43,334 bases of DNA from the NCBI GenBank assembly GCA_964195335.1, contig CAXMPC010000049.1, positions 1-43,334 of the forward strand, in the 5' to 3' direction. This document shows, piece by piece, positions 16,376 through 25,786 of the stretch; within the stretch, counting starts at the first letter, position 1; every line of letters starts with the position of its first letter. The position numbers and the translations under genes are program-made. The notes beneath the pieces were generated by a model. That model was not told the origin of the DNA. It saw nothing but the letters and a program-made list of their open reading frames with translations, and did not search any database. Origin of the DNA: QNFN01 sp964195335 (GTDB lineage Bacteria > Pseudomonadota > Gammaproteobacteria > QNFN01).

Positions 16376-17748
16376 CCGTCGAACTCGAACTGCGCGCGGC
16401 CACCGAGCTGGTCGCCGGTCGGCTGATCGGCGCCGGGGCCGGGTTCCGCGGCATTTCGACCGACAGCCGCAAAGTGCAGCCGGGGTCGCTGTTCGTCGCT
16501 CTGCGCGGTGAGAATTTCGACGGTCACGACTACGTGGCGGCTGCGCTTGCCAGCGGCGCGGTCGCCGCGCTGGTGGCAAGGGAACTGCCGGGAATTGGTC
16601 CGCTGATCCTGGTCGACGACACCATCGCCGCACTTGGCCGGCTCGCCGCCGGTTGGCGCGCACGCCACCAGCTGCCGCTAATCGCCATCACCGGCAGTAC
16701 CGGTAAGACCACGGTCAAGGAGATGGTGGCGGCAATCCTCGGCCGGCGTGGCCAGGTGCTGGCGACACGCGGCAATTTCAACAACCACATCGGCCTGCCG
16801 TTGACGCTGCTCGAGCTCAACTCCGGTCAGCACGGCGCCGTGGTCGAGATGGGTGCCAATCACGCTGGCGAGATCGCCTACCTGACCGACATCGCGCGAC
16901 CGACGGTCGGCGTGGTCACCAACGCCGGCCCGGTGCATCTCGAGGGGTTCGGCGACGTCGCCGGCGTGGCCCGGGCCAAGGGTGAACTGTTCGCCGGCCT
17001 CGGTGCGGACGGAACCGCAGTGCTGAACGGCGACGATCCGCATGCAGGAATCTGGTTGGAGCTGGCGGCTGATCGCCGCACGCTGACCTTCGGTGTCGAG
17101 ACCGATGCCGACGTCACCACCGAGACGACGGCGATCGTCGAGACCGACGGCCTGCGCCCGCGGTTGTGCTTCCCGCTGGTGACGCCGCTTGGGACGACCG
17201 AGGTCGAGCTGCCGCTGGCCGGTCGCCACAACGTCCTCAACGCTCTGGCCGCGGCCGCGGCGGCCCTGGTCGCCGGCGCCGACCTGGCCGCGGTGCGTGC
17301 CGGTCTGGCCACGGTGAGCGTCGTTCCCGGTCGTCTGCAGGGAGTCGCGGGGCCCAGCGGCTCTCTGATCATCGACGACACCTACAACGCCAACCCGACC
17401 GCATTCGCTGCCGCCATCGAGCTGCTTGCTACCCGGCCGGGTCGCCGCTGGTTGGCGGTCGGCGACATGGCCGAACTGGGGGACGACGCGCTGCGCTGGC
17501 ATGCCTGGGTCGGCGAGCAGGCACGGGCACGCGGTATCGACCGACTGCTGGCGGTCGGGTCCCTGGCCGCGGGCGCGGCGGCTGCCTTCGGCGACCATGG
17601 CGAGGCGTTTGCAGACCAGGACGACCTGGTGGCGGCACTGCGTGACGGTCTCGACGGCGAGGTCACGCTGCTGGTCAAGGGTTCGCGGTCGGCGCACATG
17701 GAGCGGGTGGTAGAGGCACTGGCGAGCGATACGGGAGGAGAGGGCTGA
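16372..17748 (+). CDS. murF: UDP-MurNAc-tripeptide:D-Ala-D-Ala ligase MurF
   Basis: Adds the D-Ala-D-Ala dipeptide made by Ddl to the UDP-MurNAc tripeptide, completing the cytoplasmic precursor. The 458-residue protein starts at a GTG overlapping the murE stop by four bases. It shows the N-terminal substrate domain (GISTDSRKVQPGSLFVAL), the P-loop GSTGKTT at 108-114, the central-domain motif ATRGNFNNHIGLPLTLL, and the C-terminal IIDDTYNANP. Its stop shares one base with the mraY start (TGATG). Confidence 0.98.
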   Translation: MTVELELRAATELVAGRLIGAGAGFRGISTDSRKVQPGSLFVALRGENFDGHDYVAAALASGAVAALVARELPGIGPLILVDDTIAALGRLAAGWRARHQLPLIAITGSTGKTTVKEMVAAILGRRGQVLATRGNFNNHIGLPLTLLELNSGQHGAVVEMGANHAGEIAYLTDIARPTVGVVTNAGPVHLEGFGDVAGVARAKGELFAGLGADGTAVLNGDDPHAGIWLELAADRRTLTFGVETDADVTTETTAIVETDGLRPRLCFPLVTPLGTTEVELPLAGRHNVLNALAAAAAALVAGADLAAVRAGLATVSVVPGRLQGVAGPSGSLIIDDTYNANPTAFAAAIELLATRPGRRWLAVGDMAELGDDALRWHAWVGEQARARGIDRLLAVGSLAAGAAAAFGDHGEAFADQDDLVAALRDGLDGEVTLLVKGSRSAHMERVVEALASDTGGEG

Positions 17749-18830
17749 TGCTGTACCACCTGAGCCAGTACCTGGAAGCCTTCCACAGCGGCTTTAACGT
17801 CTTCCAGTACCTGACCCTGCGCGCCATCCTCGGCGTGCTTACCGCGTTGCTGATCTGCTTCCTGGTCGGCCCGGAAATGATCCGTCGGCTGAGCCGCTAC
17901 CAGATCGGCCAGACGGTGCGCGACGACGGCCCGCAGAGCCACCTGACCAAGGCCGGGACGCCGACCATGGGCGGAGCACTGATCCTGGTCGCGATCACCG
18001 TCAGCACGCTGCTCTGGTCCGACCTCAGCAACCGCTACGTCTGGATGGTGGTGACGGTGACGCTGCTGTTCGGCGCCATCGGTTGGGTCGACGACTACCG
18101 TAAGCTGGTCCTGCGCGACAGCCGCGGGTTGCCGGCGCGCTGGAAGTATTTCTGGCAGTCGCTGGTCGGCCTGGCGGCGGCAGGGGTGCTGTTGGCGACG
18201 GCGACCAGCCCACACGAGACGCAGCTGATCGTGCCGTTCTTCAAGGACGTCGCCATTGATCTCGGTTGGCTGTTCGTGCCGCTGGTCTATTTTGTCATCG
18301 TCGGTTCGAGCAACGCGGTCAACCTGACCGACGGTCTCGACGGCCTGGCGATCCTGCCGACGGTGATGGTTGCAGGCGCGCTGGGGATCTTCGTCTACGT
18401 CACCGGCCACGTGAAGTTCGCCAGCTACCTGCAGATTCCCTATCTGCACGGCGTCGGCGAGGTGGTGATCTTCTGCGGCGCCATGGTCGGCGCCGGGCTC
18501 GGTTTTCTCTGGTTCAACGCCTATCCGGCGCAGGTTTTCATGGGTGACGTCGGTGCGCTCGCCCTCGGCGCCGCGCTTGGCATCGTTGCCGTGGTCGTGC
18601 GCCAGGAGCTGGTGCTGTTCGTGATGGGAGGGGTGTTCGTCGTCGAGACCGTCTCGGTGATCCTGCAGGTCGCGTCGTTCAAGCTGACCGGACGGCGCAT
18701 CTTCCGCATGGCGCCACTGCATCACCACTTTGAGCTCAAGGGCTGGCCCGAGCCACGGGTAATCGTCCGCTTCTGGATCATCACCGTCATCCTCGTGCTG
18801 GTCGGTCTGGCGACACTGAAGATCCGCTGA
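17748..18830 (+). CDS. mraY: Phospho-MurNAc-pentapeptide transferase MraY
   Basis: Integral membrane enzyme moving phospho-MurNAc-pentapeptide onto undecaprenyl phosphate to make lipid I. Its 360 residues equal the E. coli length. About ten membrane helices are evident. Family motifs are DDGPQSHLTKAGTPTMGG, the aspartate pair in GWVDDYRKLV, SSNAVNLTDGLDGLA, FMGDVGALALG and the histidine motif PLHHHFELKGW. All lie in the expected order. murD follows after a single base. Confidence 0.99.
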   Translation: MLYHLSQYLEAFHSGFNVFQYLTLRAILGVLTALLICFLVGPEMIRRLSRYQIGQTVRDDGPQSHLTKAGTPTMGGALILVAITVSTLLWSDLSNRYVWMVVTVTLLFGAIGWVDDYRKLVLRDSRGLPARWKYFWQSLVGLAAAGVLLATATSPHETQLIVPFFKDVAIDLGWLFVPLVYFVIVGSSNAVNLTDGLDGLAILPTVMVAGALGIFVYVTGHVKFASYLQIPYLHGVGEVVIFCGAMVGAGLGFLWFNAYPAQVFMGDVGALALGAALGIVAVVVRQELVLFVMGGVFVVETVSVILQVASFKLTGRRIFRMAPLHHHFELKGWPEPRVIVRFWIITVILVLVGLATLKIR

Positions 18831-18831
18831 C

Positions 18832-20172
18832 ATGGATTCACCCCGCCACAATCTCGTCGTCGGCCTCGGCAAGTCCGGGCTGGCGTGCGTGCGTCACCTG
18901 GTGGCGCGCGGCGAGGTGGTGAGCGTCTGCGACAGTCGCGATGCCCCGCCGGCGCTGGCGGCATTGCACATGGAGTTCCCCGAGGTCGAGGCACTCCTTG
19001 GCGACTTCCCAGCGGACACCTTCGCGAACGCTGGGCGCGTGGTCGTCAGTCCCGGGGTCGACCGTCGCGCCCTGCCACTGGCTGAAGAGGTACCGGTGGT
19101 CGGCGAGATCGAGCTGTTCGCGCAGGCGGTAACGGCGCCGGTCGCCGCGGTCACCGGCACCAACGGCAAGAGCACGGTGACCACCCTGCTCGGCGCCATG
19201 GCGCAGGCGGCCGGTCGCCGGGTGCTCATCGGCGGCAACCTCGGCACCCCGGCACTCGACCTGCTCGACGGTCCGGCACCGGAGTTCTTCGTCATCGAGT
19301 TGTCGAGCTTCCAGCTCGAGACCACGACCTCTCTCAATGCACGTGCCGCGGTGGTACTGAACGCCTCGCCGCACCACCTCGAGCGCTACCAGGATTTTGC
19401 CGACTACCTGGCGACCAAGGCTCAGGTCTTCGCCGGCGACGGCGTCATGGTGCTGAACCGTGACGATGACGCGGTGATGTCGCTGGCCCGTTCCGGGCGA
19501 CAGACGCTGACCTTCGGTCTGGGATCCCCTGCCGTGGGCGAATACGGCGTCGTCGAACGGGACGGCACGGCCTGGTTGGCGTGCGGTACAGAGGCACTGC
19601 TGCCGGCATCGGCGCTGCGCATCCCGGGTCGCCATAATCTTGCCAACGCCCTGGCGGCACTCGCCCTGGCCGAGGCGTTGAGCTTGCCGCGAGCGGCCTG
19701 TCTCGATGCGTTGTCCTGCTACCGCGGTCTGCCCCACCGCATCGAGTGGGTCGCCGAGGCCGACAGTGTGCGCTGGTACAACGACTCCAAGGCGACCAAC
19801 CCGGGCGCAACGGCGGCCGCGCTCGACGGCCTCGATGGCCCGATTGTGCTCATCGCCGGTGGTGTTCCCGAACCGGTCGACTACACGCCGCTCGGCCCGG
19901 CGGCAAGCGGCAAGGTCCGTGTCGCCCTGCTGATCGGCGACGACGTGGCTGCGCTCGAGGCGGTGCTGGCACCGGTGACCACGATTGAGCGGCCGTCCGA
20001 CATGGAGGCGGCGGTTGCTCGCGCCCACGCCCTCGCCCGACCCGACGACGCTGTTCTGCTCTCGCCCGCCTGTGCCAGCTTCGATCGCTACCGTGATTTC
20101 GAGCAGCGTGGCGAGCGTTTCGCTGCAACCGTGCGCAGCCAGCTCGGCCAAGCCGGGGAGGCGAAGGAATGA
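18832..20172 (+). CDS. murD: UDP-MurNAc-L-alanine:D-glutamate ligase MurD
   Basis: ATP-dependent ligase that adds D-glutamate as the second stem-peptide residue. The 446-residue protein has a Rossmann-like N-terminal domain (LVVGLGKSGLACVRHL) and the P-loop GTNGKS at 109-114. It also shows IELSSFQLE, NASPHHLERY, the middle-domain RIPGRHNLANALAA, and the C-terminal WYNDSKATNPGAT and LLSPACASFDRYRDFEQRG. These are diagnostic of MurD among the Mur ligases. The last four bases overlap the ftsW start. Confidence 0.98.
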   Translation: MDSPRHNLVVGLGKSGLACVRHLVARGEVVSVCDSRDAPPALAALHMEFPEVEALLGDFPADTFANAGRVVVSPGVDRRALPLAEEVPVVGEIELFAQAVTAPVAAVTGTNGKSTVTTLLGAMAQAAGRRVLIGGNLGTPALDLLDGPAPEFFVIELSSFQLETTTSLNARAAVVLNASPHHLERYQDFADYLATKAQVFAGDGVMVLNRDDDAVMSLARSGRQTLTFGLGSPAVGEYGVVERDGTAWLACGTEALLPASALRIPGRHNLANALAALALAEALSLPRAACLDALSCYRGLPHRIEWVAEADSVRWYNDSKATNPGATAAALDGLDGPIVLIAGGVPEPVDYTPLGPAASGKVRVALLIGDDVAALEAVLAPVTTIERPSDMEAAVARAHALARPDDAVLLSPACASFDRYRDFEQRGERFAATVRSQLGQAGEAKE

Positions 20173-21377
20173 GCGGCTGGCGCAGCCAGGCCGAAGTGCG
20201 TCCGGTACGACGCTCCGCCGCGGTGCGTCACGATTTCTGGCTGCTCGGCCTGGCGCTGGCGTTGCTTGGCCTCGGCCTGGTGATGGTCACCTCGGCCTCG
20301 ATGTCACTGGCCGACAGCCGCCAGGGACAGCCGCTCTTCTTTCTCTGGCACCAACTGGCCCATGCCGCCATCGGCATCCTCGCTGGCTGGGCGGTTTACC
20401 GGACGCCGGTGGCTTTCTGGGAGCGGCATGGCGGCAGCCTGCTGTTGCTCGGCTACCTGCTGCTGGCCCTGGTCCTGGTGCCGGGTATCGGTCGCGAGGT
20501 CAACGGCGCGATGCGCTGGATCAATCTCGGCGTGGTGACGTTGCAACCCTCGGAACTGATGAAGCTGCTGGCGGTGATTTTCGTCGCCGGCTACCTGGTG
20601 CGGCGCCGCCACGAGGTGCAGGGAGAATTGTGGGGTTTCGTCAAGCCGGTACTGCTGCTCGGTTTCGGCAGTGTGCTGTTGCTGATGGAGCCTGACTTCG
20701 GCGCCACGGTGGTGATGATGGCCACAGCCACCGCGATGCTGTTCCTGGGCGGCGTGCGCATTGTGCCGTTCTTCCTCGCCGGCGGGGCGATCGCCGGCCT
20801 GGCGACGACGCTGGTGATGACTTCGCCCTACCGCATGCAGCGGCTGACCACGTTTGTCGATCCGTGGGCCGACCCCTTCGACAGCGGTTTCCAGCTGACC
20901 CAGGCTCTGATCGCTTTCGGTCGAGGCGACTGGTTCGGTGTCGGTCTCGGCGCCAGCATCCAGAAGCTCTCCTACCTGCCCGAGGCGCACACCGACTTCA
21001 TCATCGCTGTCCTCGCCGAGGAACTCGGCATGGTCGGGCTGTTGATCGTCATCACCCTGTACGGACTGTTGCTGCTGCGCGGGTTCCAGATCGGCGCCCG
21101 TGCCGAACGCGCCGGCCAGGCCTTCTCCGCTCACCTTGCCTACGGCCTCAGTGTCTGGCTTGGGCTGCAGGTGTTCATCAGCATCGGCGTCAACATGGGG
21201 CTGCTGCCGACCAAGGGGCTGACGTTGCCATTGATGAGCTATGGCGGTAGCAGCCTGCTGGTCACCTGCCTCGCCCTGGCGCTTCTTCTACGCATCGCCT
21301 ACGAGTGCGACAGCCCGGAGTTCGGCCGCCGTCTCGACGACGTCGGCGTGCGCTATCCGGTGGAGGTGCGGGCGTGA
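20169..21377 (+). CDS. ftsW: Septal peptidoglycan glycosyltransferase FtsW (SEDS family)
   Basis: Polytopic inner-membrane lipid II polymerase that works with FtsI at the septum. The 402 residues have a basic cytoplasmic N-terminus and about ten membrane helices. Recognisable SEDS blocks are GREVNGAMRWINLG, LQPSELMKLL, LLLMEPDFGATVV, SYLPEAHTDFIIAVLAEELG, and the C-terminal GLLPTKGLTLPLMSYGGSSL. Position between murD and murG identifies it as FtsW rather than RodA. It overlaps both neighbours by four bases. Confidence 0.98.
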   Translation: MSGWRSQAEVRPVRRSAAVRHDFWLLGLALALLGLGLVMVTSASMSLADSRQGQPLFFLWHQLAHAAIGILAGWAVYRTPVAFWERHGGSLLLLGYLLLALVLVPGIGREVNGAMRWINLGVVTLQPSELMKLLAVIFVAGYLVRRRHEVQGELWGFVKPVLLLGFGSVLLLMEPDFGATVVMMATATAMLFLGGVRIVPFFLAGGAIAGLATTLVMTSPYRMQRLTTFVDPWADPFDSGFQLTQALIAFGRGDWFGVGLGASIQKLSYLPEAHTDFIIAVLAEELGMVGLLIVITLYGLLLLRGFQIGARAERAGQAFSAHLAYGLSVWLGLQVFISIGVNMGLLPTKGLTLPLMSYGGSSLLVTCLALALLLRIAYECDSPEFGRRLDDVGVRYPVEVRA

Positions 21378-22468
21378 GCGCGTCGATCGTGATCATGGCA
21401 GGTGGCACCGGAGGGCATGTCTTCCCCGCCCTGGCGATCGCCGAGCGGCTGCGTGATCGCGGGATCGACGTCAGCTGGCTGGGTACCCGCCGCGGCCTGG
21501 AGGCCGAGTTGGTACCGCGGGCAGGGTTCGAGATCGACTGGGTCAGCGTCTCCGGATTGCGTGGTAACGGCGTCATGGGCTGGTTGCTGGCCCCGGTGCG
21601 ATTGTTGCTCGCGCTGGTGCAGTCGCTTGTTGCGCTGCGCCGCCGGCGTCCTGCCGCGGTGCTGGGCATGGGTGGCTTCGCCTCCGGCCCCGGCGGGGTC
21701 GCCGCATGGTTGCTGGCGATCCCGCTGCTGGTCCACGAACAGAATGCGGTGCCGGGCCTGACCAATCGGTTGCTCGCGCGCCTCGCCAGTCGGGTCATGG
21801 AGGCGTTTGCCGGCACCTTCCCGGCGGCCCGCGGCGCGCTGACGACCGGTAACCCGGTGCGACCCGAGATCGCGTCCCTGCCGGCACCGGCTGATCGTTT
21901 CGCCGGTCGTGAAGGGTCGTTAAGGCTGTTGGTTCTCGGCGGCAGTCTCGGCGCGGCGGCGCTGAACCAGGCCGTGCCGGTGGCGGCGGGAAAACTTCCG
22001 GGACAACTCGACATCCTGCACCAGGCGGGGCGGGCCAAGCTCGAGGCGACGCGCGCGGCCTATGCCGGGTCTGGCGTCACGGCACGGGTCGAGCCGTTTA
22101 TCGACGACATGGCTTCCGCCTACCGCTGGGCCGACCTGGTGCTGTGCCGGGCCGGGGCCCTGACCGTCGCCGAGCTGGCGGCGGCAGGCATCGGTGCCGT
22201 GCTGGTGCCGTTCCCGCACGCGGTCGACGACCACCAGACCGTCAATGCAGGTCACCTCGTCGAGGTTGGCGCGGCGCGATTGCTGCCGCAGGCAGAGCTC
22301 GACGCTGCGCGATTGGCTAACGAGCTGGAGACACTGGCCAAGGACCGGTCGCGGTTGCTGGCGATGGCCACGGCGGCACGCCTCACGGCGCGCCCCGAGG
22401 CGACCGGCGTGGTGGCGGCGCAGTGCCTGTACGTCGCCGGCCTGGCCGGTGGGGAGGCGACGGCATGA
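21374..22468 (+). CDS. murG: UDP-GlcNAc:lipid I N-acetylglucosaminyltransferase MurG
   Basis: Peripheral inner-membrane GT-B glycosyltransferase that converts lipid I to lipid II. The start is the GTG overlapping the ftsW stop, giving 364 residues beginning MSASIVIMAGGTGGHVFPAL. The GGTGGH loop is the first diphosphate-binding glycine motif. GMGGFASGPGGVAAW, HEQNAVPGLTN, LVLGGSLGA and the UDP-GlcNAc site region LVLCRAGALTVAELAAAG follow in order. The last four bases overlap murC. Confidence 0.98.
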   Translation: MSASIVIMAGGTGGHVFPALAIAERLRDRGIDVSWLGTRRGLEAELVPRAGFEIDWVSVSGLRGNGVMGWLLAPVRLLLALVQSLVALRRRRPAAVLGMGGFASGPGGVAAWLLAIPLLVHEQNAVPGLTNRLLARLASRVMEAFAGTFPAARGALTTGNPVRPEIASLPAPADRFAGREGSLRLLVLGGSLGAAALNQAVPVAAGKLPGQLDILHQAGRAKLEATRAAYAGSGVTARVEPFIDDMASAYRWADLVLCRAGALTVAELAAAGIGAVLVPFPHAVDDHQTVNAGHLVEVGAARLLPQAELDAARLANELETLAKDRSRLLAMATAARLTARPEATGVVAAQCLYVAGLAGGEATA

Positions 22469-23922
22469 ACGTGACCGGGGACCATGGCGCCGTGCCGGCG
22501 ATGGGCCGCATCCGGCGTATCCACATGATCGGCATCGGCGGTGCCGGCATGGGGGGCATTGCCGAGGTGCTGCTGAACCTGGGCTACGAGGTTACCGGCA
22601 GCGACCTTGGCGAGAACCGTGTCACCGCCCGTCTGGTAGAGCGCGGAGCACGGGTCACCGTCGGCGGTCATGTGGCTGAAAACGTCGAGGGTAGCGATGT
22701 CGTCGTGACCTCGAGTGCGGTGCAGGCTGACAACCCTGAGGTGGTGGCGGCACACGCCGCGCGCATACCGGTGATCCCGCGTGCCGAGATGCTCAGCGAA
22801 CTGATGCGTTTTCGCTACGGTATCGCCGTAGCCGGCACCCACGGCAAGACCACCACCACCAGCCTGGTCGCGAGCCTGCTGGCGGAAGGTGGCCTTGACC
22901 CGACCTTCGTCATCGGTGGGCTGCTCAACAGCGCCGGCACCAACGCCCGTCTTGGTGGTGGGCGGTTCCTGGTCGCCGAGGCGGACGAGAGCGACGCCTC
23001 GTTCCTCTATCTGCAGCCGATGTTGGCGGTGGTGACCAACATCGACGCCGATCACATGCCGACCTATGACGGTGACTTTGGCCGCCTGCGCGCCACCTTC
23101 GTCGAGTTTCTCCATCACGTGCCGTTCTATGGCCTGGCCGTGCTCTGCATTGATGATCCTGAGGTGCGTGATCTGGTGCCGGAGATTTCCAAGCCGGTGT
23201 TGACCTATGGCACCGTCGAGGATGCCGATTTGCGTGCCCATGACATCGTCCAGCACGGCATGCGCACCAACTTCCGCGTCAGCCGTCGCGTGACGGGTGC
23301 CGAACTTGAGGTCACGCTGAACCTGCCGGGCCGGCACAACGTCCTCAACGCCCTGGCGGCGATCGCCGTGGCTGCTGAGGTCGGGGTTGACGATGCCGCC
23401 ATCCAGCGCGGCCTGGCCGGGTTTGCCGGCATCGGCCGCCGATTCCAGGTCCATGGCGACCTGGCACTCGCGAGCGGACGGGTCACGGTGATCGACGACT
23501 ACGGCCACCATCCGCGCGAGCTTGCCGCGACGCTCGAGGCGGTGCGCGCCGGTTGGCCCGGGCGCCGCATCGTGCTGGCGTTCCAGCCGCACCGCTACTC
23601 GCGTACCCGCGACCTGTTCGAGGATTTCGCCCAGGTGCTGTCGGAGCCCGACCTGCTGCTGCTGAGCGAAGTCTATGCCGCCGGCGAAGAGCCGATCGCC
23701 GGGGCCGATGGCCGGGCGCTGTGCCGGGCGGTGCGTGCCCGCGGCAAGCTCGACCCGGTCTTCGTCAGCTCGGTGGACGGGTTCGCGGAACTGCTGCCCG
23801 ACCTGCTCGCTGATGGCGACATCCTGCTGCTGATGGGTGCCGGTGATGTCGGCCGTGTGCCGGTGGAACTGCCCGCTGAGCTTGGACTCGACAACTACCT
23901 GCCGATGGAGGAGCAGCCATGA
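22465..23922 (+). CDS. murC: UDP-N-acetylmuramate:L-alanine ligase MurC
   Basis: First Mur ligase, adding L-alanine to UDP-MurNAc. Starting at the ATG overlapping the murG stop it has 485 residues. It shows an N-terminal nucleotide-sugar fold (IHMIGIGGAGMGGIAEVL), the P-loop GTHGKTT at 124-130, VAEADESDASFLYL, TNIDADHMPTYDG, NLPGRHNVLNALAA, DDYGHHPRELAATL and FQPHRYSRTRDL. The histidine in the P-loop is characteristic of MurC. Its stop overlaps the murB start by four bases. Confidence 0.98.
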   Translation: MNVTGDHGAVPAMGRIRRIHMIGIGGAGMGGIAEVLLNLGYEVTGSDLGENRVTARLVERGARVTVGGHVAENVEGSDVVVTSSAVQADNPEVVAAHAARIPVIPRAEMLSELMRFRYGIAVAGTHGKTTTTSLVASLLAEGGLDPTFVIGGLLNSAGTNARLGGGRFLVAEADESDASFLYLQPMLAVVTNIDADHMPTYDGDFGRLRATFVEFLHHVPFYGLAVLCIDDPEVRDLVPEISKPVLTYGTVEDADLRAHDIVQHGMRTNFRVSRRVTGAELEVTLNLPGRHNVLNALAAIAVAAEVGVDDAAIQRGLAGFAGIGRRFQVHGDLALASGRVTVIDDYGHHPRELAATLEAVRAGWPGRRIVLAFQPHRYSRTRDLFEDFAQVLSEPDLLLLSEVYAAGEEPIAGADGRALCRAVRARGKLDPVFVSSVDGFAELLPDLLADGDILLLMGAGDVGRVPVELPAELGLDNYLPMEEQP

Positions 23923-24833
23923 GCACGTCTTCGGCAAAGAACGGTGCACTGCGTGGCGAGCTGCGCCAGGACGAGCCGATGGCCCGCCACGGTGGCTGGC
24001 GTGTCGGCGGTCCGGCACGACGATTCTTCAAGCCGGCGGATCGCGACGACCTGGTTGCCTTCCTGGCCACGCTCGCACCCGATGAGGACATCCACTGGGT
24101 CGGGCTCGGCAGCAACCTGTTGGTACGTGACGGCGGTATCGACGGCACGGTGATCTGCCTGCAGGGCACCCTCGATGTGATCGAGACCCTTGACGGTGAC
24201 CGCGTGCGTGCCGAGGCCGGGGCGACCAGTGCCGCGGTCGCCCGCCACTGTGCCCGCGCCGGCCTGCTGGGCGTGGAGTTTCTCGCCGGCATCCCCGGCA
24301 CCCTCGGCGGTGCTCTGGCAATGAACGCCGGTGCCCACGGCGACGAAATCTGGCAGCGCGTGATCGGGATCGAGGCGACTGGCCGCGACGGCCTGGTTCG
24401 ATTACGCAATCCGTCGGAATACCGGGTGGCCTATCGTCATGTCGCCGGACCCAAGGGTGAATGGTTCCTGGCTACGACGCTGCAACTCGACCCGGGCGAG
24501 TCCGAGGAGGGACAGGCGCGGATCCGCGCCCTGCTCGAGCGGCGCGGGGCAACCCAGCCGACGAGGCAACCATCCTGTGGTTCGGTGTTCAAGAATCCGC
24601 CGGGAGACTTCGCTGGCAGGCTGATCGAGACGGCGGGTCTGAAAGGGTTCCAGGTAGGCGGTGCCAGCGTCTCCACCAAGCACGCCAATTTCATCGTCAC
24701 CGAGACGGGGGCCAGCGCCGGCGATATCGAATCGCTGATCGAGCAGGTGCGCGAAAAGGTCGTCCGCCTGCACGGCGTCGAGCTCGAGATCGAGGTACAG
24801 ATCGTCGGGCAGCGGACGGAGCGCGCGGGATGA
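23919..24833 (+). CDS. murB: UDP-N-acetylenolpyruvoylglucosamine reductase MurB
   Basis: FAD and NADPH-dependent reductase that completes UDP-MurNAc. The 304-residue length and sequence fit the shorter type II class rather than the E. coli type I enzyme of about 340 residues. FAD-binding motifs are HGGWRVGGPARRFFKP, GLGSNLLVRDGG and GVEFLAGIPGTLGGALAMNA. The catalytic serine lies in CGSVFKNPPGDFAG, and the C-terminus has SVSTKHANFIV. In E. coli murB lies elsewhere in the chromosome. Here it sits between murC and ddl, as in alphaproteobacteria and some gammaproteobacteria. It overlaps both neighbours by four bases. Confidence 0.97.
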   Translation: MSTSSAKNGALRGELRQDEPMARHGGWRVGGPARRFFKPADRDDLVAFLATLAPDEDIHWVGLGSNLLVRDGGIDGTVICLQGTLDVIETLDGDRVRAEAGATSAAVARHCARAGLLGVEFLAGIPGTLGGALAMNAGAHGDEIWQRVIGIEATGRDGLVRLRNPSEYRVAYRHVAGPKGEWFLATTLQLDPGESEEGQARIRALLERRGATQPTRQPSCGSVFKNPPGDFAGRLIETAGLKGFQVGGASVSTKHANFIVTETGASAGDIESLIEQVREKVVRLHGVELEIEVQIVGQRTERAG

Positions 24834-25786
24834 GCGACATCACCGTGCCCAGCGACCCGCGCACCGCCTTCGGCCGTGTCGCCGTGCTCTTCGGTGGGGC
24901 GTCGGCCGAGCGCGAAGTGTCGTTGAAGAGTGGCCGCGAGGTGCTCGACGGCCTGTTGCTTCGCGACGTCGACGCCCACCCGGTCGATCCTGCGGAAGGC
25001 GGATTGCAGGCACTGTTCGACGGAGGCTACGACCGTGTGTTCATCGTGCTCCACGGTCGCGGTGGCGAAGACGGCGTGATCCAAGGTGCCCTGGAGACGC
25101 TGGGCCTGCCCTACACCGGCAGCGGGGTACTCGCCTCGGCGCTGTCGATGGACAAGCTGCGCTGCAAGCAGCTGTTCGATGGCACCGGTCTGCCGACCCC
25201 GGAGTTCGAGTTGCTTGATGCGCACACTGACTGGCACGGGGTGGTCGATCGCCTCGGCCTGCCGCTGTTCGTCAAGCCGGCCCTCGAGGGGTCGAGCATC
25301 GGCATCAGCAAGGTCACCGCCGTCGACAGCCTCGAGGCCGCCTGGCGTGAAGCCGCACGCTACGACGACACGGTCCTCGTCGAACGCTTCTGTAGCGGTG
25401 CCGAGTACACCGTGGCGCTGCTCGGCGATACGGCGCTGCCAGCGATCCGCCTGGAGACGCCGCACGATTTTTACGATTACGACGCCAAGTACCTCGCCGA
25501 CGACACCCGCTACCTCTGTCCGTGCGGTCTTCCGGCCGAGGAGGAGGCGCGCTTGCTGCGCCTTGCCGAGCGCGCCTTCGCCGCTGTCGGCGGTGCCGGC
25601 TGGGGCCGGGTCGACATGATGCTCGACGGTGACGGGCGAGCCCAGCTGCTCGAGGTCAATACCGTGCCAGGGATGACCGATCACAGCCTGGTGCCGATGG
25701 CGGCGCGGGCGGCCGGGATCGAGTTCGACGAACTGGTGGTGCGCATCCTCGCCGCGACGCTGCTGACGGGAAAGCGTGATGGCTGA
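24830..25786 (+). CDS. ddl: D-alanine:D-alanine ligase
   Basis: ATP-grasp enzyme producing the D-Ala-D-Ala that MurF attaches. The 318 residues start at the ATG overlapping the murB stop; an open frame of 123 more codons upstream lies inside murB in another frame. Motifs are the substrate serine/glutamate region LFGGASAEREVSLKSG, FIVLHGRGGEDGVIQGAL, LPLFVKPALEGSSIGISKV, VERFCSGAEYTVALL and the metal-binding LEVNTVPGMTDHSLVP. The length and dcw position match the short DdlB type. The last eight bases overlap ftsQ. Confidence 0.98.
   Translation: MSDITVPSDPRTAFGRVAVLFGGASAEREVSLKSGREVLDGLLLRDVDAHPVDPAEGGLQALFDGGYDRVFIVLHGRGGEDGVIQGALETLGLPYTGSGVLASALSMDKLRCKQLFDGTGLPTPEFELLDAHTDWHGVVDRLGLPLFVKPALEGSSIGISKVTAVDSLEAAWREAARYDDTVLVERFCSGAEYTVALLGDTALPAIRLETPHDFYDYDAKYLADDTRYLCPCGLPAEEEARLLRLAERAFAAVGGAGWGRVDMMLDGDGRAQLLEVNTVPGMTDHSLVPMAARAAGIEFDELVVRILAATLLTGKRDG

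Noticed and set aside
17382..18872. Open frame of 496 codons antisense to murF and mraY
   Set aside because: The translation is rich in histidine, aspartate and glutamine, as expected from reading membrane-helix codons backwards; no family is recognised.
22252..24018. Open frame of 588 codons antisense to murG, murC and murB
   Set aside because: It spans three real genes on the other strand and shows the H/D/R/Q-rich composition of an antisense shadow.
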